Below are positions 26,341-34,868 of a DNA stretch of 64,000 bases, one piece after another. Source of the stretch: UBA5336 sp964415675. Lineage in GTDB: Bacteria > Pseudomonadota > Alphaproteobacteria > Caulobacterales > Hyphomonadaceae. The stretch covers positions 62,001 to 126,000 of the forward strand of contig CAYQBG010000005.1 of the NCBI GenBank assembly GCA_964415675.1, read 5' to 3'. Made by a program: the position numbers and the translations under genes. A model generated the notes under the pieces. It made no database searches. It was not told the DNA's origin and was given only the letters and a program-made list of their open reading frames with translations. Position 1 is the first letter of the stretch. Each line of letters begins with the position of its first letter.

Positions 26341-26991
26341 TCACGGCCTGACATAGGTGTCGAGCGTATCATCCCCAATCCGTTCCGTTGCGGCATGCCG
26401 CCAGCGAGGGGCCTCATCCATACGCGCAAGCTCGAGTGCCGCCACCGCCGGCAGCCCGTCACCGCCGATAAGCACCGGAGCACGGAACCATTCCAGACAA
26501 CTGACAAGGCCGGCTTTCAGAAACGAGGCCGCCAGCTGCCCGCCGCCTTCGATCATGATCGACGAAATCCCCTCAACCTGCGCTCTCCTTACCAACTCGA
26601 CAGGCGAAACAAATCCATCGCCCCCACCACAATTCCAGATTTCGGCGCCCGCAGCGATCAGTTCGTCATGATGACCGCGTGCCACTGCGATCACGACCCG
26701 CCCGAGCCCAGCCGATTTCACCAGGCGAGACCGGGACGGCGTGCGGCCTCCACTGTCCGCAACGATCCTCACCGGCTGGCGCGCCGGCGGGGGCACCGTC
26801 CGCGCGGTCAGCAAAGGATCATCGGCAATCGCCGTGCCCGCCCCGACAAGCACCGCGTCATGGGCGGCGCGCATTTCATGGCTTCGCGCACGCGCCGCCG
26901 GGCCCGTGATCCATTGGCTCGTCCCATCGCACAGCGCGATTCGTCCATCGAGCGAGGTGGCCACTTTCAACGTGACGCTGACACCGCTCAT
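26341..26991 (-). CDS. ribD: RibD-type reductase domain, stand-alone
   Basis: The protein has 216 residues, covering only the C-terminal reductase half of RibD, which reduces the ribosyl-aminouracil phosphate with NADPH. The pattern LKVATSLDGRIA, the following SQWITGPAARARSHEMRA, DAVLVGAGTAIADDP and IMIEGGGQLAASFL are typical. The deaminase domain (HxE, PCxxxxxxPPC) that normally occupies the first 145 residues is absent and is not encoded upstream, where nrdR overlaps the start by 4 nt. The deaminase must sit elsewhere in the genome. Alternatively, this could be a reductase of another specificity, but its place in a rib operon argues for riboflavin synthesis. Confidence 0.9.
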   Translation of the reverse strand: MSGVSVTLKVATSLDGRIALCDGTSQWITGPAARARSHEMRAAHDAVLVGAGTAIADDPLLTARTVPPPARQPVRIVADSGGRTPSRSRLVKSAGLGRVVIAVARGHHDELIAAGAEIWNCGGGDGFVSPVELVRRAQVEGISSIMIEGGGQLAASFLKAGLVSCLEWFRAPVLIGGDGLPAVAALELARMDEAPRWRHAATERIGDDTLDTYVRP

Positions 26992-27464
26992 AGCGGGTCG
27001 TCCTCGGCTTCATCTTCGAATTTGGCGCTATCAATGAACTGGGCGAAATCGGACGGGTTGGAAAAATCCTTGTAGACGCTGGCATATCGCACGTATCCGA
27101 CGGGATCGATCTCGCGCAGCGCGGACATGACCAATTCGCCGATCCGGGCTGATTCCACCTCCGTCTCTCCTCCGGACTCAAGCTTGCGGATTATCCCGGA
27201 GACCAGCTGATCCAGCTGTTCGGGCTCGACCGGGCGCTTGCGCAGGGCAATCTTGACTGATCGCACGACTTTTTCGCGATCGAATGCAACCCGTTTGCCG
27301 TCGCGCTTGATGACCGTAACCTCTCGCAGCTGGACGCGTTCAAATGTCGTGAACCGGGCGCCGCAACGCTCGCAATGGCGGCGGCGGCGGACGACTGTAT
27401 TGTCTTCCGCCGGCCGGCTGTCCTTCACCGCCGTATTCTCGGCCCCGCAGAACGGACAACGCAC
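26988..27464 (-). CDS. nrdR: Transcriptional repressor NrdR
   Basis: This 158-residue ATP/dATP-sensing repressor controls ribonucleotide reductase genes. The N-terminal zinc ribbon is MRCPFCGAENTAVKDSR plus RRRRHCERCGARFTTFE, followed by an ATP-cone domain (VIKRDGKRVAFDREKVVRS). The start codon is GTG at 27464, 4 nt beyond the glyA stop. The stop overlaps ribD by 4 nt. The glyA-nrdR-rib-nusB order is a standard alphaproteobacterial arrangement. Confidence 0.97.
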   Translation of the reverse strand: MRCPFCGAENTAVKDSRPAEDNTVVRRRRHCERCGARFTTFERVQLREVTVIKRDGKRVAFDREKVVRSVKIALRKRPVEPEQLDQLVSGIIRKLESGGETEVESARIGELVMSALREIDPVGYVRYASVYKDFSNPSDFAQFIDSAKFEDEAEDDPL

Positions 27465-27468
27465 GCGT

Positions 27469-28779
27469 TCAGGCTCCGAGACCCTGATAAATCGGGAACC
27501 GTGCGGTCAATTCGATAACTTCAGCTTTGACTTTCTGTTCAATCGCGCCGGTGTCGCCGTCTCTGGAGAGGCCATCGACCACTTCACCGATCCAGGCGCC
27601 AACCTGTCGAAATTCCGCCTCGCCGAAACCGCGTGTGGTTCCCGCCGGCGAGCCCACCCGGATCCCGCTGGTGACAGCCGGCTTTTCCGGATCGAATGGC
27701 ACACCATTCTTGTTGCAGGTGATGAATGCGCGCTCCAGGGCCTGTTCGGCGGCGTTGCCCTTGACCCCCTTGGGCCTCAGGTCGATCAGGGCGACATGGG
27801 TATCGGTTCCGCCTGAGACGACATCAAGCCCGCTATCCTTGGCCGCAAGGGCCATGGCCTGTGCATTGGCGACCACCTGAGCTGCATAATCGCGAAAATC
27901 CGCGCGAAGTGCCTCGCCAAATGCCACCGCCTTGGCCGCGATGACATGCATCAGCGGACCGCCCTGAATACCGGGAAACACAGCGGAATTGACCTTCTTG
28001 GCAATCACCTCGTCATTTGTGAGCACCATGCCTCCGCGCGGGCCGCGAAGAGTCTTGTGGGTTGTCGTCGTGGCGACATGCGCATGGTCGAGCGGATTGG
28101 GATGTGCCTTGCCGGCCACCAGGCCCGCAAAGTGTGCCATATCGACCAGAAACCAGGCGCCGACCTCTTCGGCAATTGCCCGGAAGCGCGCAAAATCGAT
28201 CTGGCGCGGATAGGCTGAACCGCCGGCGATGATTAGTTTCGGCCGGTGCTCTTTCGCTAAGGCTTCGACCTCATCGAAATCGATAAGATCGTCCTCGCGG
28301 CGAACGTCATACTGCACCGCATTGAACCATTTGCCGGACTGGTTGGGTTTCGCGCCATGGGTCAGGTGTCCGCCGGCCGCCAGGCTCATCCCCAGGATCG
28401 TATCGCCCGGCTGAATCAGGGCCTGGAACACGGCCTGGTTGGCCTGGCTACCCGAATTCGGCTGCACATTGGCGAACCCACAATCAAACAAACGGCAAGC
28501 CCGCTTGATAGCCAGCTTCTCCGCCTCATCGACAAATTCGCATCCGCCATAATAGCGTCGCCCGGGATACCCCTCGGCATATTTATTCGTGAGGATCGAG
28601 CCCTGAGCCTCCAACACTGCGCGCGAAACAATATTCTCTGACGCGATCAGCTCGATCTGATGCTGCTGACGCCTCTGCTCGTTCGCGATGGCCTTGAAAA
28701 GGTCAGGGTCGGCATCCCCAAGCGCTTCGCCAAAAAAGGCAGCGCTGGAAAGCGCGGAATGGACAGCGGTGTCAGGCAT
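27469..28779 (-). CDS. glyA: Serine hydroxymethyltransferase
   Basis: This 436-residue PLP enzyme interconverts serine and glycine and loads one-carbon units on tetrahydrofolate. The internal-aldimine lysine lies in TTTTHKTLRGPRGG near residue 240; NVQPNSGSQANQAV and NKYAEGYPGRRYYGG are further family marks. Length is normal. AAAGGAGG precedes the ATG. It is the promoter-proximal gene of the minus-strand operon ending in nusB. Confidence 0.97.
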   Translation of the reverse strand: MPDTAVHSALSSAAFFGEALGDADPDLFKAIANEQRRQQHQIELIASENIVSRAVLEAQGSILTNKYAEGYPGRRYYGGCEFVDEAEKLAIKRACRLFDCGFANVQPNSGSQANQAVFQALIQPGDTILGMSLAAGGHLTHGAKPNQSGKWFNAVQYDVRREDDLIDFDEVEALAKEHRPKLIIAGGSAYPRQIDFARFRAIAEEVGAWFLVDMAHFAGLVAGKAHPNPLDHAHVATTTTHKTLRGPRGGMVLTNDEVIAKKVNSAVFPGIQGGPLMHVIAAKAVAFGEALRADFRDYAAQVVANAQAMALAAKDSGLDVVSGGTDTHVALIDLRPKGVKGNAAEQALERAFITCNKNGVPFDPEKPAVTSGIRVGSPAGTTRGFGEAEFRQVGAWIGEVVDGLSRDGDTGAIEQKVKAEVIELTARFPIYQGLGA

Positions 28780-28846
28780 GTTCTGGCCTCCTTTGAGAGT
28801 GACTCCATGGTCTAAGGTCCAGCAGGGTTATGGACAAGCTTAAGCG

Positions 28847-29776
28847 TCAAAGCGCCGCTGTGCTCTCGGCGACGATTTCGCAAATCGCCTCTCGGATCGA
28901 TCGCGACCGGCTATCATGTCCATGTCGCTCGTGCCAGACGAGGCTGACGTCAAGCGGTGGAAGTTCCAGAGGACAATCAAAGGCTTGCAGTGCCTCTATC
29001 GGCTGAAGCCGCAGCCTCAGATCCGTCGGTATTGTGAGCAGGCAATCTGATCGCAAGACAATTTCCGTCGCCGCTGCAAATGAAGGCGTCTCAACCTCGA
29101 CCCTACGCGACAGCTGCGCCAAATTCAGATGGAAATCGACTGTGCTCGGAGCGTCCCAGTCAAAGGGGCGCACCACCACATGTCCGTATGTCAGATAGTC
29201 CTCCAACCCCATCGGGGTATCAAAGATCGGGTGCCCGCGACGTGCGATACAGCCGAAGACCTGGGTCATCAGTTTCCTTTGCAGCAAGCGCTCAGGCGCC
29301 AGAACTGTGGGAATCACCGCGAAGGCCAGCGGGCTGGCCTCAAGCCGCAGTTGCAATCTGGTGCGCTTGCAACGGCGTTGACGCAGTATCCCTCGATAGC
29401 CACGCGCGCGCAGTCCAGAAAGGATGTCGGGGCCATAGACCCTGTGAAAATCCTCTCCAGCCAGCAGCACGACAGGTGCCTCGATATCGTTGACATCAAG
29501 ATCTCCGGGCGGACGCAGAATTTCCGACGTAAGCACAGACAGCAGCTGGAGCTTGTCGAAAATTTCTTCCATCCTGGGCGTCCGACGCAAACCGCCCTCC
29601 CCGGACACCAGAACAGGGTCACCGAAGAGTTGCCGGATGCGTTTCAAAGCGTGGCTCATTGCCGAAGGCGACAATTCCAGCCGTCTGGCCGCGCCGGACA
29701 CTGACTCTTCCTCGAGAAGTACGCGCAAATATACCAGAAGCTTAAGATCGAGATCACGCATCTGCATGCCATACAC
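28847..29776 (-). CDS. LysR-family transcriptional regulator
   Basis: The protein has about 309 residues. An N-terminal winged helix-turn-helix (SVSGAARRLELSPSAMSHAL, about 26-45) is followed by a periplasmic-binding-like effector domain. The helix-turn-helix and the FGDPVLVSGEGGLRRT segment resemble the NodD branch. In-frame ATGs at 29767 and 29761 are equally plausible starts. It faces away from mucR and ends 68 bp before glyA. The target is unknown; LysR proteins commonly regulate a divergent neighbour, but here that neighbour is itself a regulator. Confidence 0.9.
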   Translation of the reverse strand: MYGMQMRDLDLKLLVYLRVLLEEESVSGAARRLELSPSAMSHALKRIRQLFGDPVLVSGEGGLRRTPRMEEIFDKLQLLSVLTSEILRPPGDLDVNDIEAPVVLLAGEDFHRVYGPDILSGLRARGYRGILRQRRCKRTRLQLRLEASPLAFAVIPTVLAPERLLQRKLMTQVFGCIARRGHPIFDTPMGLEDYLTYGHVVVRPFDWDAPSTVDFHLNLAQLSRRVEVETPSFAAATEIVLRSDCLLTIPTDLRLRLQPIEALQAFDCPLELPPLDVSLVWHERHGHDSRSRSIREAICEIVAESTAAL

Positions 29777-29922
29777 CGTTGACCTGTATTGAATTCATCG
29801 AAACCATATCAATTCTACGTATTCACTGGTCATCATCCCTGTTTAGAACTATCAAATAGACAAGACGAACCTATGTTAGTGATGGAAGACCCGAAAAACC
29901 CTATACTCGTCACGGAGCAATC

Positions 29923-30333
29923 ATGAGTGAGCCAGACAATACGAAACTGATCGAACTGACGACAGACATCGTGTCATCCTTTGTCACCAAAAATCCGATA
30001 CCGACGTCGTCCCTTCCAGAGCTGATCCGGTCCGTGCATTCATCACTTGTCGAACTTTCGTCCGGCGATCCGATGAGTGCACCTCGACCGGAGCCCGCCG
30101 TTCCTGTCAGCAAATCGATCACGCCAGACTATCTCATCTGCCTGGAAGACGGTCGGCAGCTGAAAATGCTCAAAAGATACCTGCGGTCACGCTACGATAT
30201 GACGCCTGAACAGTATCGCGCACGCTGGAACCTACCGGCGGACTATCCCATGGTCGCGCCGAATTATGCAAAGATCCGGTCCGAAAAGGCCAAGGAAATC
30301 GGGCTTGGAAGAAAGACCGGGACCAACGGCTAG
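29923..30333 (+). CDS. MucR/Ros-family transcriptional regulator lacking zinc-ligand histidines
   Basis: The protein has 136 residues. The conserved MucR core is clear: SITPDYLICLEDGRQLK, then LKRYLRSRYDMTPEQYRARW and DYPMVAPNYAKIRSEKAKEI. In classical members the zinc finger reads CxxD/C ... HLxxxH; here the histidine positions are tyrosine and arginine (KRYLRSRY), so zinc coordination is unlikely. Some Mesorhizobium homologues are known to fold without zinc. MucR proteins silence AT-rich and cell-surface or cell-cycle genes and often repress themselves; the AT-rich 146 bp upstream fits autoregulation. It converges on hemA, with a hairpin between. Confidence 0.92.
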   Translation: MSEPDNTKLIELTTDIVSSFVTKNPIPTSSLPELIRSVHSSLVELSSGDPMSAPRPEPAVPVSKSITPDYLICLEDGRQLKMLKRYLRSRYDMTPEQYRARWNLPADYPMVAPNYAKIRSEKAKEIGLGRKTGTNG

Positions 30334-30346
30334 CCGACGTATGGAT

Positions 30347-30389
30347 TTGAGCGGGCTGGTTCCTGGTTACGATCAGGCAGCCCGCTCAA
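30347..30389. terminator. Convergent hairpin between mucR-like gene and hemA
   Basis: TTGAGCGGGCTG at 30347-30358 is perfectly repeated inverted at 30378-30389, with a 19-nt loop. The right arm encodes the last hemA codons and the hemA stop lies in the loop. There is no clear T-tract, so it is a candidate bidirectional terminator or RNA-stabilising stem. Confidence 0.5.
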
Positions 30390-31590
30390 GCCCCAGCTGT
30401 TTCCAGACGGCGAGAATGGCTGACACCAGCTCATCCATCATTGCTTCGGTATGAACCGGGCTCGGAGTGAAGCGCAGCCTTTCTGTCCCTTTCGGCACAG
30501 TGGGATAATTGATCGGCTGAACATAGATCCCGAAATCGAAGAGCAGCGTGTCGGACAGGGCCTTGCAGCGTTCCGGATCGCCAACCATCAGCGGAACGAT
30601 ATGGGTTTCGGTTGGCAGGACAGGCAGCCCCGCTTCTTCGAGTTTCTGCTTCAGAAGCGCCGCCTGCGCCTGGTGGCTGTCTCTCAATTTCCGACCGTCA
30701 TCGCTGCGCAGCTTGCGAACGCTGGCGAGTGAGCCTGCCGTCATAACCGGGCAGGAAGAGGTGGTGAAGATGAAGCCGGAGGCCATGGAACGAATCGCGT
30801 CGATGATCAGGGAATCCGCGGCGATGTATCCGCCCATGACCCCATAGGCCTTACCCAGAGTGCCCTCAATGATATCGACCCGATTCATTACCCCGTCGCG
30901 CTGAGCCACACCGGCACCGTCATGGCCATAGAGCCCGACAGCATGGACCTCATCAAGATAGGTCATCGCGCCGAATTCCTCAGCTATGTCACAGAACCCT
31001 TCAATCGGTCCGACATCGCCATCCATTGAATAGACGCTTTCGAATGCGATCAGTTTGGGGCGGCCCGGATCGTCATTCTCAATGAGCGCACGCAGATGAT
31101 CGAGGTCGTTGTGCCGGAAGATCCGGCGATCACACCCTGAACGCCGGATACCTTCAATCATCGATGCGTGATTCAGCGCATCCGAATAGATGATCAGTCC
31201 TGGAAGTATCTTGCCGAGAGTCGACAGAGTCGCATCGTTGGCAACATAGCCTGATGTGAACAGGAGCGCGCCAGTCTTGCCATGCAGCTCGGCGAGTTCG
31301 GCTTCGAGATCGACATGGTAGCGGGTCGTGCCGGAAATGTTGCGCGTTCCGCCAGAGCCCGCGCCGAACCTGTCTATTGCTTCATGCATGGCGGCCAGGA
31401 CGTCCTCATCCTGCCCCATGCCCAGATAGTCATTGGAACACCAGACGGTTATCTCGCGTTCGCCGTCCTCGAACCGCGCTGTCGCCTTCGGGAAAGCGCC
31501 GCGATGACGCTGGAGATCGACAAAGACCCGGTAACGCCCTTCTTCTCGAATGGTCTCCAGGGCGTCTTCAAAAGCCTTGATATGTCTCAT
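30373..31590 (-). CDS. hemA: 5-aminolevulinate synthase
   Basis: This 405-residue PLP enzyme condenses glycine and succinyl-CoA, the committed tetrapyrrole step in alphaproteobacteria. GRYRVFVDLQR, VWCSNDYLGMGQ, TYLDEVHAVGLYG and the lysine in EGTLGKAYGVMGGY are diagnostic. The ATG at 31590 is preferred because GGGGA lies 9 nt upstream; the ATG at 31599 directly abuts that element. A perfect FNR-type box (31714-31727) lies 124 nt upstream, with a plausible -10 (TGATAG) at the class II spacing. Oxygen-responsive control of haem synthesis is therefore likely. Confidence 0.97.
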   Translation of the reverse strand: MRHIKAFEDALETIREEGRYRVFVDLQRHRGAFPKATARFEDGEREITVWCSNDYLGMGQDEDVLAAMHEAIDRFGAGSGGTRNISGTTRYHVDLEAELAELHGKTGALLFTSGYVANDATLSTLGKILPGLIIYSDALNHASMIEGIRRSGCDRRIFRHNDLDHLRALIENDDPGRPKLIAFESVYSMDGDVGPIEGFCDIAEEFGAMTYLDEVHAVGLYGHDGAGVAQRDGVMNRVDIIEGTLGKAYGVMGGYIAADSLIIDAIRSMASGFIFTTSSCPVMTAGSLASVRKLRSDDGRKLRDSHQAQAALLKQKLEEAGLPVLPTETHIVPLMVGDPERCKALSDTLLFDFGIYVQPINYPTVPKGTERLRFTPSPVHTEAMMDELVSAILAVWKQLGLERAA

Positions 31591-31713
31591 TATGATCATT
31601 CCCCGAGGCGGGTTGTGTGTTATCGGTCTTACTTATAGCCGAACCGAGACGATTGCATCTGTCACAATCGCCGCAGCCCGGCCCGCTATCACACACAGGC
31701 GGCTGCACAGCCC

Positions 31714-31727
31714 TTGATCTGTATCAA
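31714..31727 (-). promoter_or_regulatory. FNR/FixK-type box upstream of hemA
   Basis: TTGATCTGTATCAA is an exact TTGAT-N4-ATCAA palindrome. If it activates as a class II site (centre at -41.5), transcription toward hemA would start near 31679, and a TGATAG hexamer falls at the -10 position (31691-31686). It overlaps the final codons of the upstream aldolase-like gene. Confidence 0.7.
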
Positions 31728-32500
31728 GCGTCGTAACCTGGCAGTTCCCTGTCGAGGCGACGCAGAAGGCCGGGCCAGGCCAGCCGGTTAGCGAGTGTTT
31801 TCGTGCCCTCGGGATTGGACTGGCTCCTGACGACGTCCTGCACGTCATCACCTGGAACGATGACATTGTCGCGTCCCGCCGAGAGTGCCCGCACCTGCAT
31901 CGTGCAAGCCCGTTCAAGGAAGAACATGCGCAGGAAACACTCGGCCGCCGATCCGCCAACGGTCAGCGTGCCGTGATTTCGAAGCAGAAGGTTGTTCCTG
32001 GCCCCGATGTCGGAAACGATTCGCTCGCGTTCGTCATGATTGAGCGCGACCCCTTCATAGTCATGATAGGCGAGGTCGTGACGCACGAGCATCGATGTCT
32101 GGCTCAGCGGCAAGAGACCCTCTGACTGGGCTGACACCGCAACTCCGTCATCGGTGTGCAGGTGCATCACGACATGCGCATCCTCGCGTGCCGCATGCAC
32201 CGCCGAATGGATGGTGAAGCCGGCAGGGTTGACGATGAAATCGGTTTCCTGAACGATATTCCCTTCAAGATCGACCTTCACCAAAGAAGAGGCCGTCATC
32301 TCCTCAAAGAACAGTCCATAGGGGTTTATAAGGAAATGATGTTCCGGCCCCGGAACGCGATGGGAGATATGCGTGAAGATCATATCGTCCCAGCCATAAA
32401 GGGCGACCAGCCGGTACATGGCGGCCAGGTCGATCCGCGCCCGCCATTCTTCCGCGCTGACAGCGTTGCGCACATCCAGTGTTTTCATGTCATCGGCCAT
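31724..32500 (-). CDS. Class II aldolase/adducin-family protein
   Basis: The protein has 258 residues. Zinc-ligand histidines are visible in MHLHTDDG and LLRNHGTLTVGG, with ITHISHRVPG near the N-terminus. Adducin-head proteins of this type include sugar-phosphate aldolases and decarboxylases, but this branch (with FVNPAGF-like FIVNPAGFTIHSAVHAA) is common in alphaproteobacteria with no proven substrate. It lies just upstream of hemA on the same strand, with the FNR-type box overlapping its end, and is divergent from nadK. Confidence 0.85.
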   Translation of the reverse strand: MADDMKTLDVRNAVSAEEWRARIDLAAMYRLVALYGWDDMIFTHISHRVPGPEHHFLINPYGLFFEEMTASSLVKVDLEGNIVQETDFIVNPAGFTIHSAVHAAREDAHVVMHLHTDDGVAVSAQSEGLLPLSQTSMLVRHDLAYHDYEGVALNHDERERIVSDIGARNNLLLRNHGTLTVGGSAAECFLRMFFLERACTMQVRALSAGRDNVIVPGDDVQDVVRSQSNPEGTKTLANRLAWPGLLRRLDRELPGYDA

Positions 32501-32612
32501 CGCAATTATCCTCCCGGTGTCTTTCTTGCTTGACTGTGTTTCAGCCTAACTGAAAGCCGGCAAGGGCGCGAGTCTTGACGGTAGGGCTGTCCCCGAAGGA
32601 GATGTCTGGTGA

Positions 32613-33380
32613 ATGACCGATATCATGATTGCCTTTTCCGCCTCCAAGCGTCCCGAAGCCCAGGAGGCGCTTGAACGCCTCACCCGCAAATATGGGCAGT
32701 GTGACGAAGACAAGGCCGATGTCATCGTTGCCCTCGGCGGCGACGGGGCCATGCTGGATGCGCTGAGACGGCGGTTCGACGACCACAAGCCGGTCTATGG
32801 CATGCATCGCGGCACGGTCGGATTCCTTATGAACGACTATGATGAGGAGAACCTGCCAGCACGCATCGACCGTGCAGAGCGCGCCAGGCTTCATCCGCTC
32901 CAGATGATGGCAACGGACATTCACGACAAGATGCATCGCCGCCTGGCGATCAATGAAGTCTCTCTCCTGCGCCAGACTGCGCAGACCGCCCGCCTGCGCA
33001 TCGTGGTCGATGGCCGGGAACGGCTCTCCCATCTGGCCTGCGACGGTGTGATGGTGGCTACACCGGCCGGATCGACAGCCTATAACCTGTCCGCACATGG
33101 ACCAATCCTGCCCATCGGGGCCAATCTTCTGGCGCTTACACCGATGAGCCCCTTTCGCCCGAGGCGCTGGCGTGGCGCGCTCTTGCGACACGACGCCAAT
33201 GTCAGGATCGAGGTGATATCCCCCGATCACCGCCCTGTATCGGCGGCAGCAGACAATCAGGAAGTGCGCGATATCGCCATTGTTGAAGTCGCCGAAGACC
33301 GGTCTCGCCAACTCGCCTTGCTATTCGACCCCGGCCACGCGCTGGATGAGCGCATTCTGCGTGAGCAGTTCGCATTCTAA
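32613..33380 (+). CDS. nadK: NAD kinase
   Basis: This 255-residue enzyme phosphorylates NAD to NADP with ATP. The GGDG motif (VALGGDGAMLDAL, about 41-53), NEVSLLR near 113, and ATPAGSTAYNLSAHGPI near 150 are the three hallmark blocks. Length matches short alphaproteobacterial NadK. AGGAG lies 11 nt before the ATG. The de novo NAD genes nadABC are about 8 kb downstream on the same strand but clearly in a separate operon. Confidence 0.95.
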   Translation: MTDIMIAFSASKRPEAQEALERLTRKYGQCDEDKADVIVALGGDGAMLDALRRRFDDHKPVYGMHRGTVGFLMNDYDEENLPARIDRAERARLHPLQMMATDIHDKMHRRLAINEVSLLRQTAQTARLRIVVDGRERLSHLACDGVMVATPAGSTAYNLSAHGPILPIGANLLALTPMSPFRPRRWRGALLRHDANVRIEVISPDHRPVSAAADNQEVRDIAIVEVAEDRSRQLALLFDPGHALDERILREQFAF

Positions 33381-33443
33381 CACGCCAATGTTTATCCGTT
33401 CGCGGTAAAACTCTATTTAAGCTACGATGCTACAGCCTTGGGC

Positions 33444-33995
33444 ATGATCAAGAAACTGTTGCGCAGCTTTGCCGGAAAACCGAATGAGGCCGAGACATTG
33501 CCTCCTCCGGATCTCTCCCGTATCTTCCCGGACCAACGCAGGCCAACCGGGCAGACCAATGCCCATTCCCCCGCCGGGTCTGCGATTGAGCCCCGGAGGC
33601 CAACCGGCGACACTGGCGAAGATGCAACCTCGGACGCGGCAGATTTCTCCGACTGGCTGGCCGGAGACATCGAACAGCTTCGGGACAATTTCAAGGCGCT
33701 GATGGCATTGCCAACGGCCCCGAGCCGAATCCGTGCCCTGTTCCTGACGGCCCACAATCTGAGAGGCACGGCAGAGCCTTATGGCTATCCTGTTATCGGG
33801 CGTATCTGTACATCGCTCTGCCGGCTGCTCGAAACCGTGGAGGATGCCAGCGAAGAACTTGCGCTGATAAATCTGCATGTCGAAGCGGCAAGCGCTGCAG
33901 CGCGCTCAGGTGGGTCCGAGGCTGGCGACGAGCTTGCCGAAACAGTCTGCCTCGCACTTGAACAGAAGGTCGCCCGACACGGCGCAGGCGGCTGA
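33444..33995 (+). CDS. Hpt-domain protein
   Basis: The protein has 183 residues. A basic, proline-rich first 70 residues are probably disordered. A helical domain from about residue 70 contains LFLTAHNLRGTAEPYGYPVI, in which the histidine of AHNLRG matches the phosphorylated histidine of phosphotransfer (Hpt) proteins, followed by ICTSLCRLLE. It would relay phosphate between a histidine kinase and a response regulator; no partner is in the window. The start lacks a strong ribosome-binding site. Its stop TGA meets the stop of the convergent NUDIX gene in the shared hexamer TGATCA. Confidence 0.8.
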   Translation: MIKKLLRSFAGKPNEAETLPPPDLSRIFPDQRRPTGQTNAHSPAGSAIEPRRPTGDTGEDATSDAADFSDWLAGDIEQLRDNFKALMALPTAPSRIRALFLTAHNLRGTAEPYGYPVIGRICTSLCRLLETVEDASEELALINLHVEAASAAARSGGSEAGDELAETVCLALEQKVARHGAGG

Positions 33996-34820
33996 TCAGC
34001 CCGGCGCTTTCGGGCGGGCGACGTCCTTGACGTTTTCAAGCGGCTCCAATGTCTGGCCGTAGCCCTCGACTTCCGGGATCTGCAGGCAGGGCTGTCCATC
34101 CTCATCCTTCGTGATTTCCGGCAGGACCCTCGTTACCGTCGCACTGGCGAATCTTTTCATGGCGTCCTGTGTGCTGCTGGCCAGGGCAAGCCGTTTCAGG
34201 TTCATCCGCGTCGGGAAGATGATCGTGGCCTCACCGGTCGCCTCCTGGCGCAGGGCCTCGCCGGGCGACAGCCATGTCGCCTCCGTGGTCTCGCGCCCGT
34301 CCTGAGTGGCAATCTGCGCATCAGGTGTTGCGGCGATGAAAAAATGGGTATCGAAGCGTTTCGGCATCATGGTCGGCGTGATCCAGTGGCCAAAATGCAC
34401 GAGCGTATCGGTGGCCAGGACCAGTCCATGCTCGCGGACCAGTCCAAGAAAGCTCTGCTCGCCGCGATCGACAGCGGCCCGGAACGGATCGAGCTTTTCA
34501 GCGACATCGACCCCGACCAGCGGCCGCCCGGCCCCACGCGCATCTGCTGGCCGCGCGAGAAGGATACCGGACTCTTCGTAACATTCCCGGATTGCCGCGA
34601 TGCGTACACTCAGCGGCTCGTCAGAATGCTCGCAATCACTCAGCGCTGACCATTCAGGCGAAGCATCCTCGTCATTGGCCTTGCCGCCTGGAAAGACCAG
34701 CGCGCCGGACGCAAAATCGATCTCATAATGGCGCTTGACCATCAGCACCTGGAATTCGCCGGCATCGCGCAGAAGCAACAACGTTGCTGAAAGTCGCGGT
34801 TCAGAGGGGGGCATGGACAT
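33996..34820 (-). CDS. NUDIX hydrolase, NUDT7/NUDT19-like
   Basis: This 274-residue hydrolase acts on nucleoside-diphosphate-linked substrates. The Nudix box is split by an insert: VFPGGKANDED is followed about 20 residues later by RIAAIRECYEESGIL, as in the NUDT7/NUDT19 group that cleaves CoA and its thioesters. The start at 34820 has GGAG 6 nt upstream; the frame extends to 34901 without support. It is divergent from the EAL-like gene, with only about 50 bp between starts. CoA pyrophosphatase function is inferred from the family, not shown. Confidence 0.85.
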   Translation of the reverse strand: MSMPPSEPRLSATLLLLRDAGEFQVLMVKRHYEIDFASGALVFPGGKANDEDASPEWSALSDCEHSDEPLSVRIAAIRECYEESGILLARPADARGAGRPLVGVDVAEKLDPFRAAVDRGEQSFLGLVREHGLVLATDTLVHFGHWITPTMMPKRFDTHFFIAATPDAQIATQDGRETTEATWLSPGEALRQEATGEATIIFPTRMNLKRLALASSTQDAMKRFASATVTRVLPEITKDEDGQPCLQIPEVEGYGQTLEPLENVKDVARPKAPG

Positions 34821-34868
34821 ACAGTTCTCCGGCGTTTTATCAAATTTCCCTGAAATCGCTTGATCGGA

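Noticed and set aside
28780..28846. Possible glycine, folate or FMN riboswitch ahead of the glyA-rib operon
   Set aside because: Only 67 nt separate glyA from the LysR gene and none of the conserved riboswitch blocks is present; nor is an FMN element seen before ribE.
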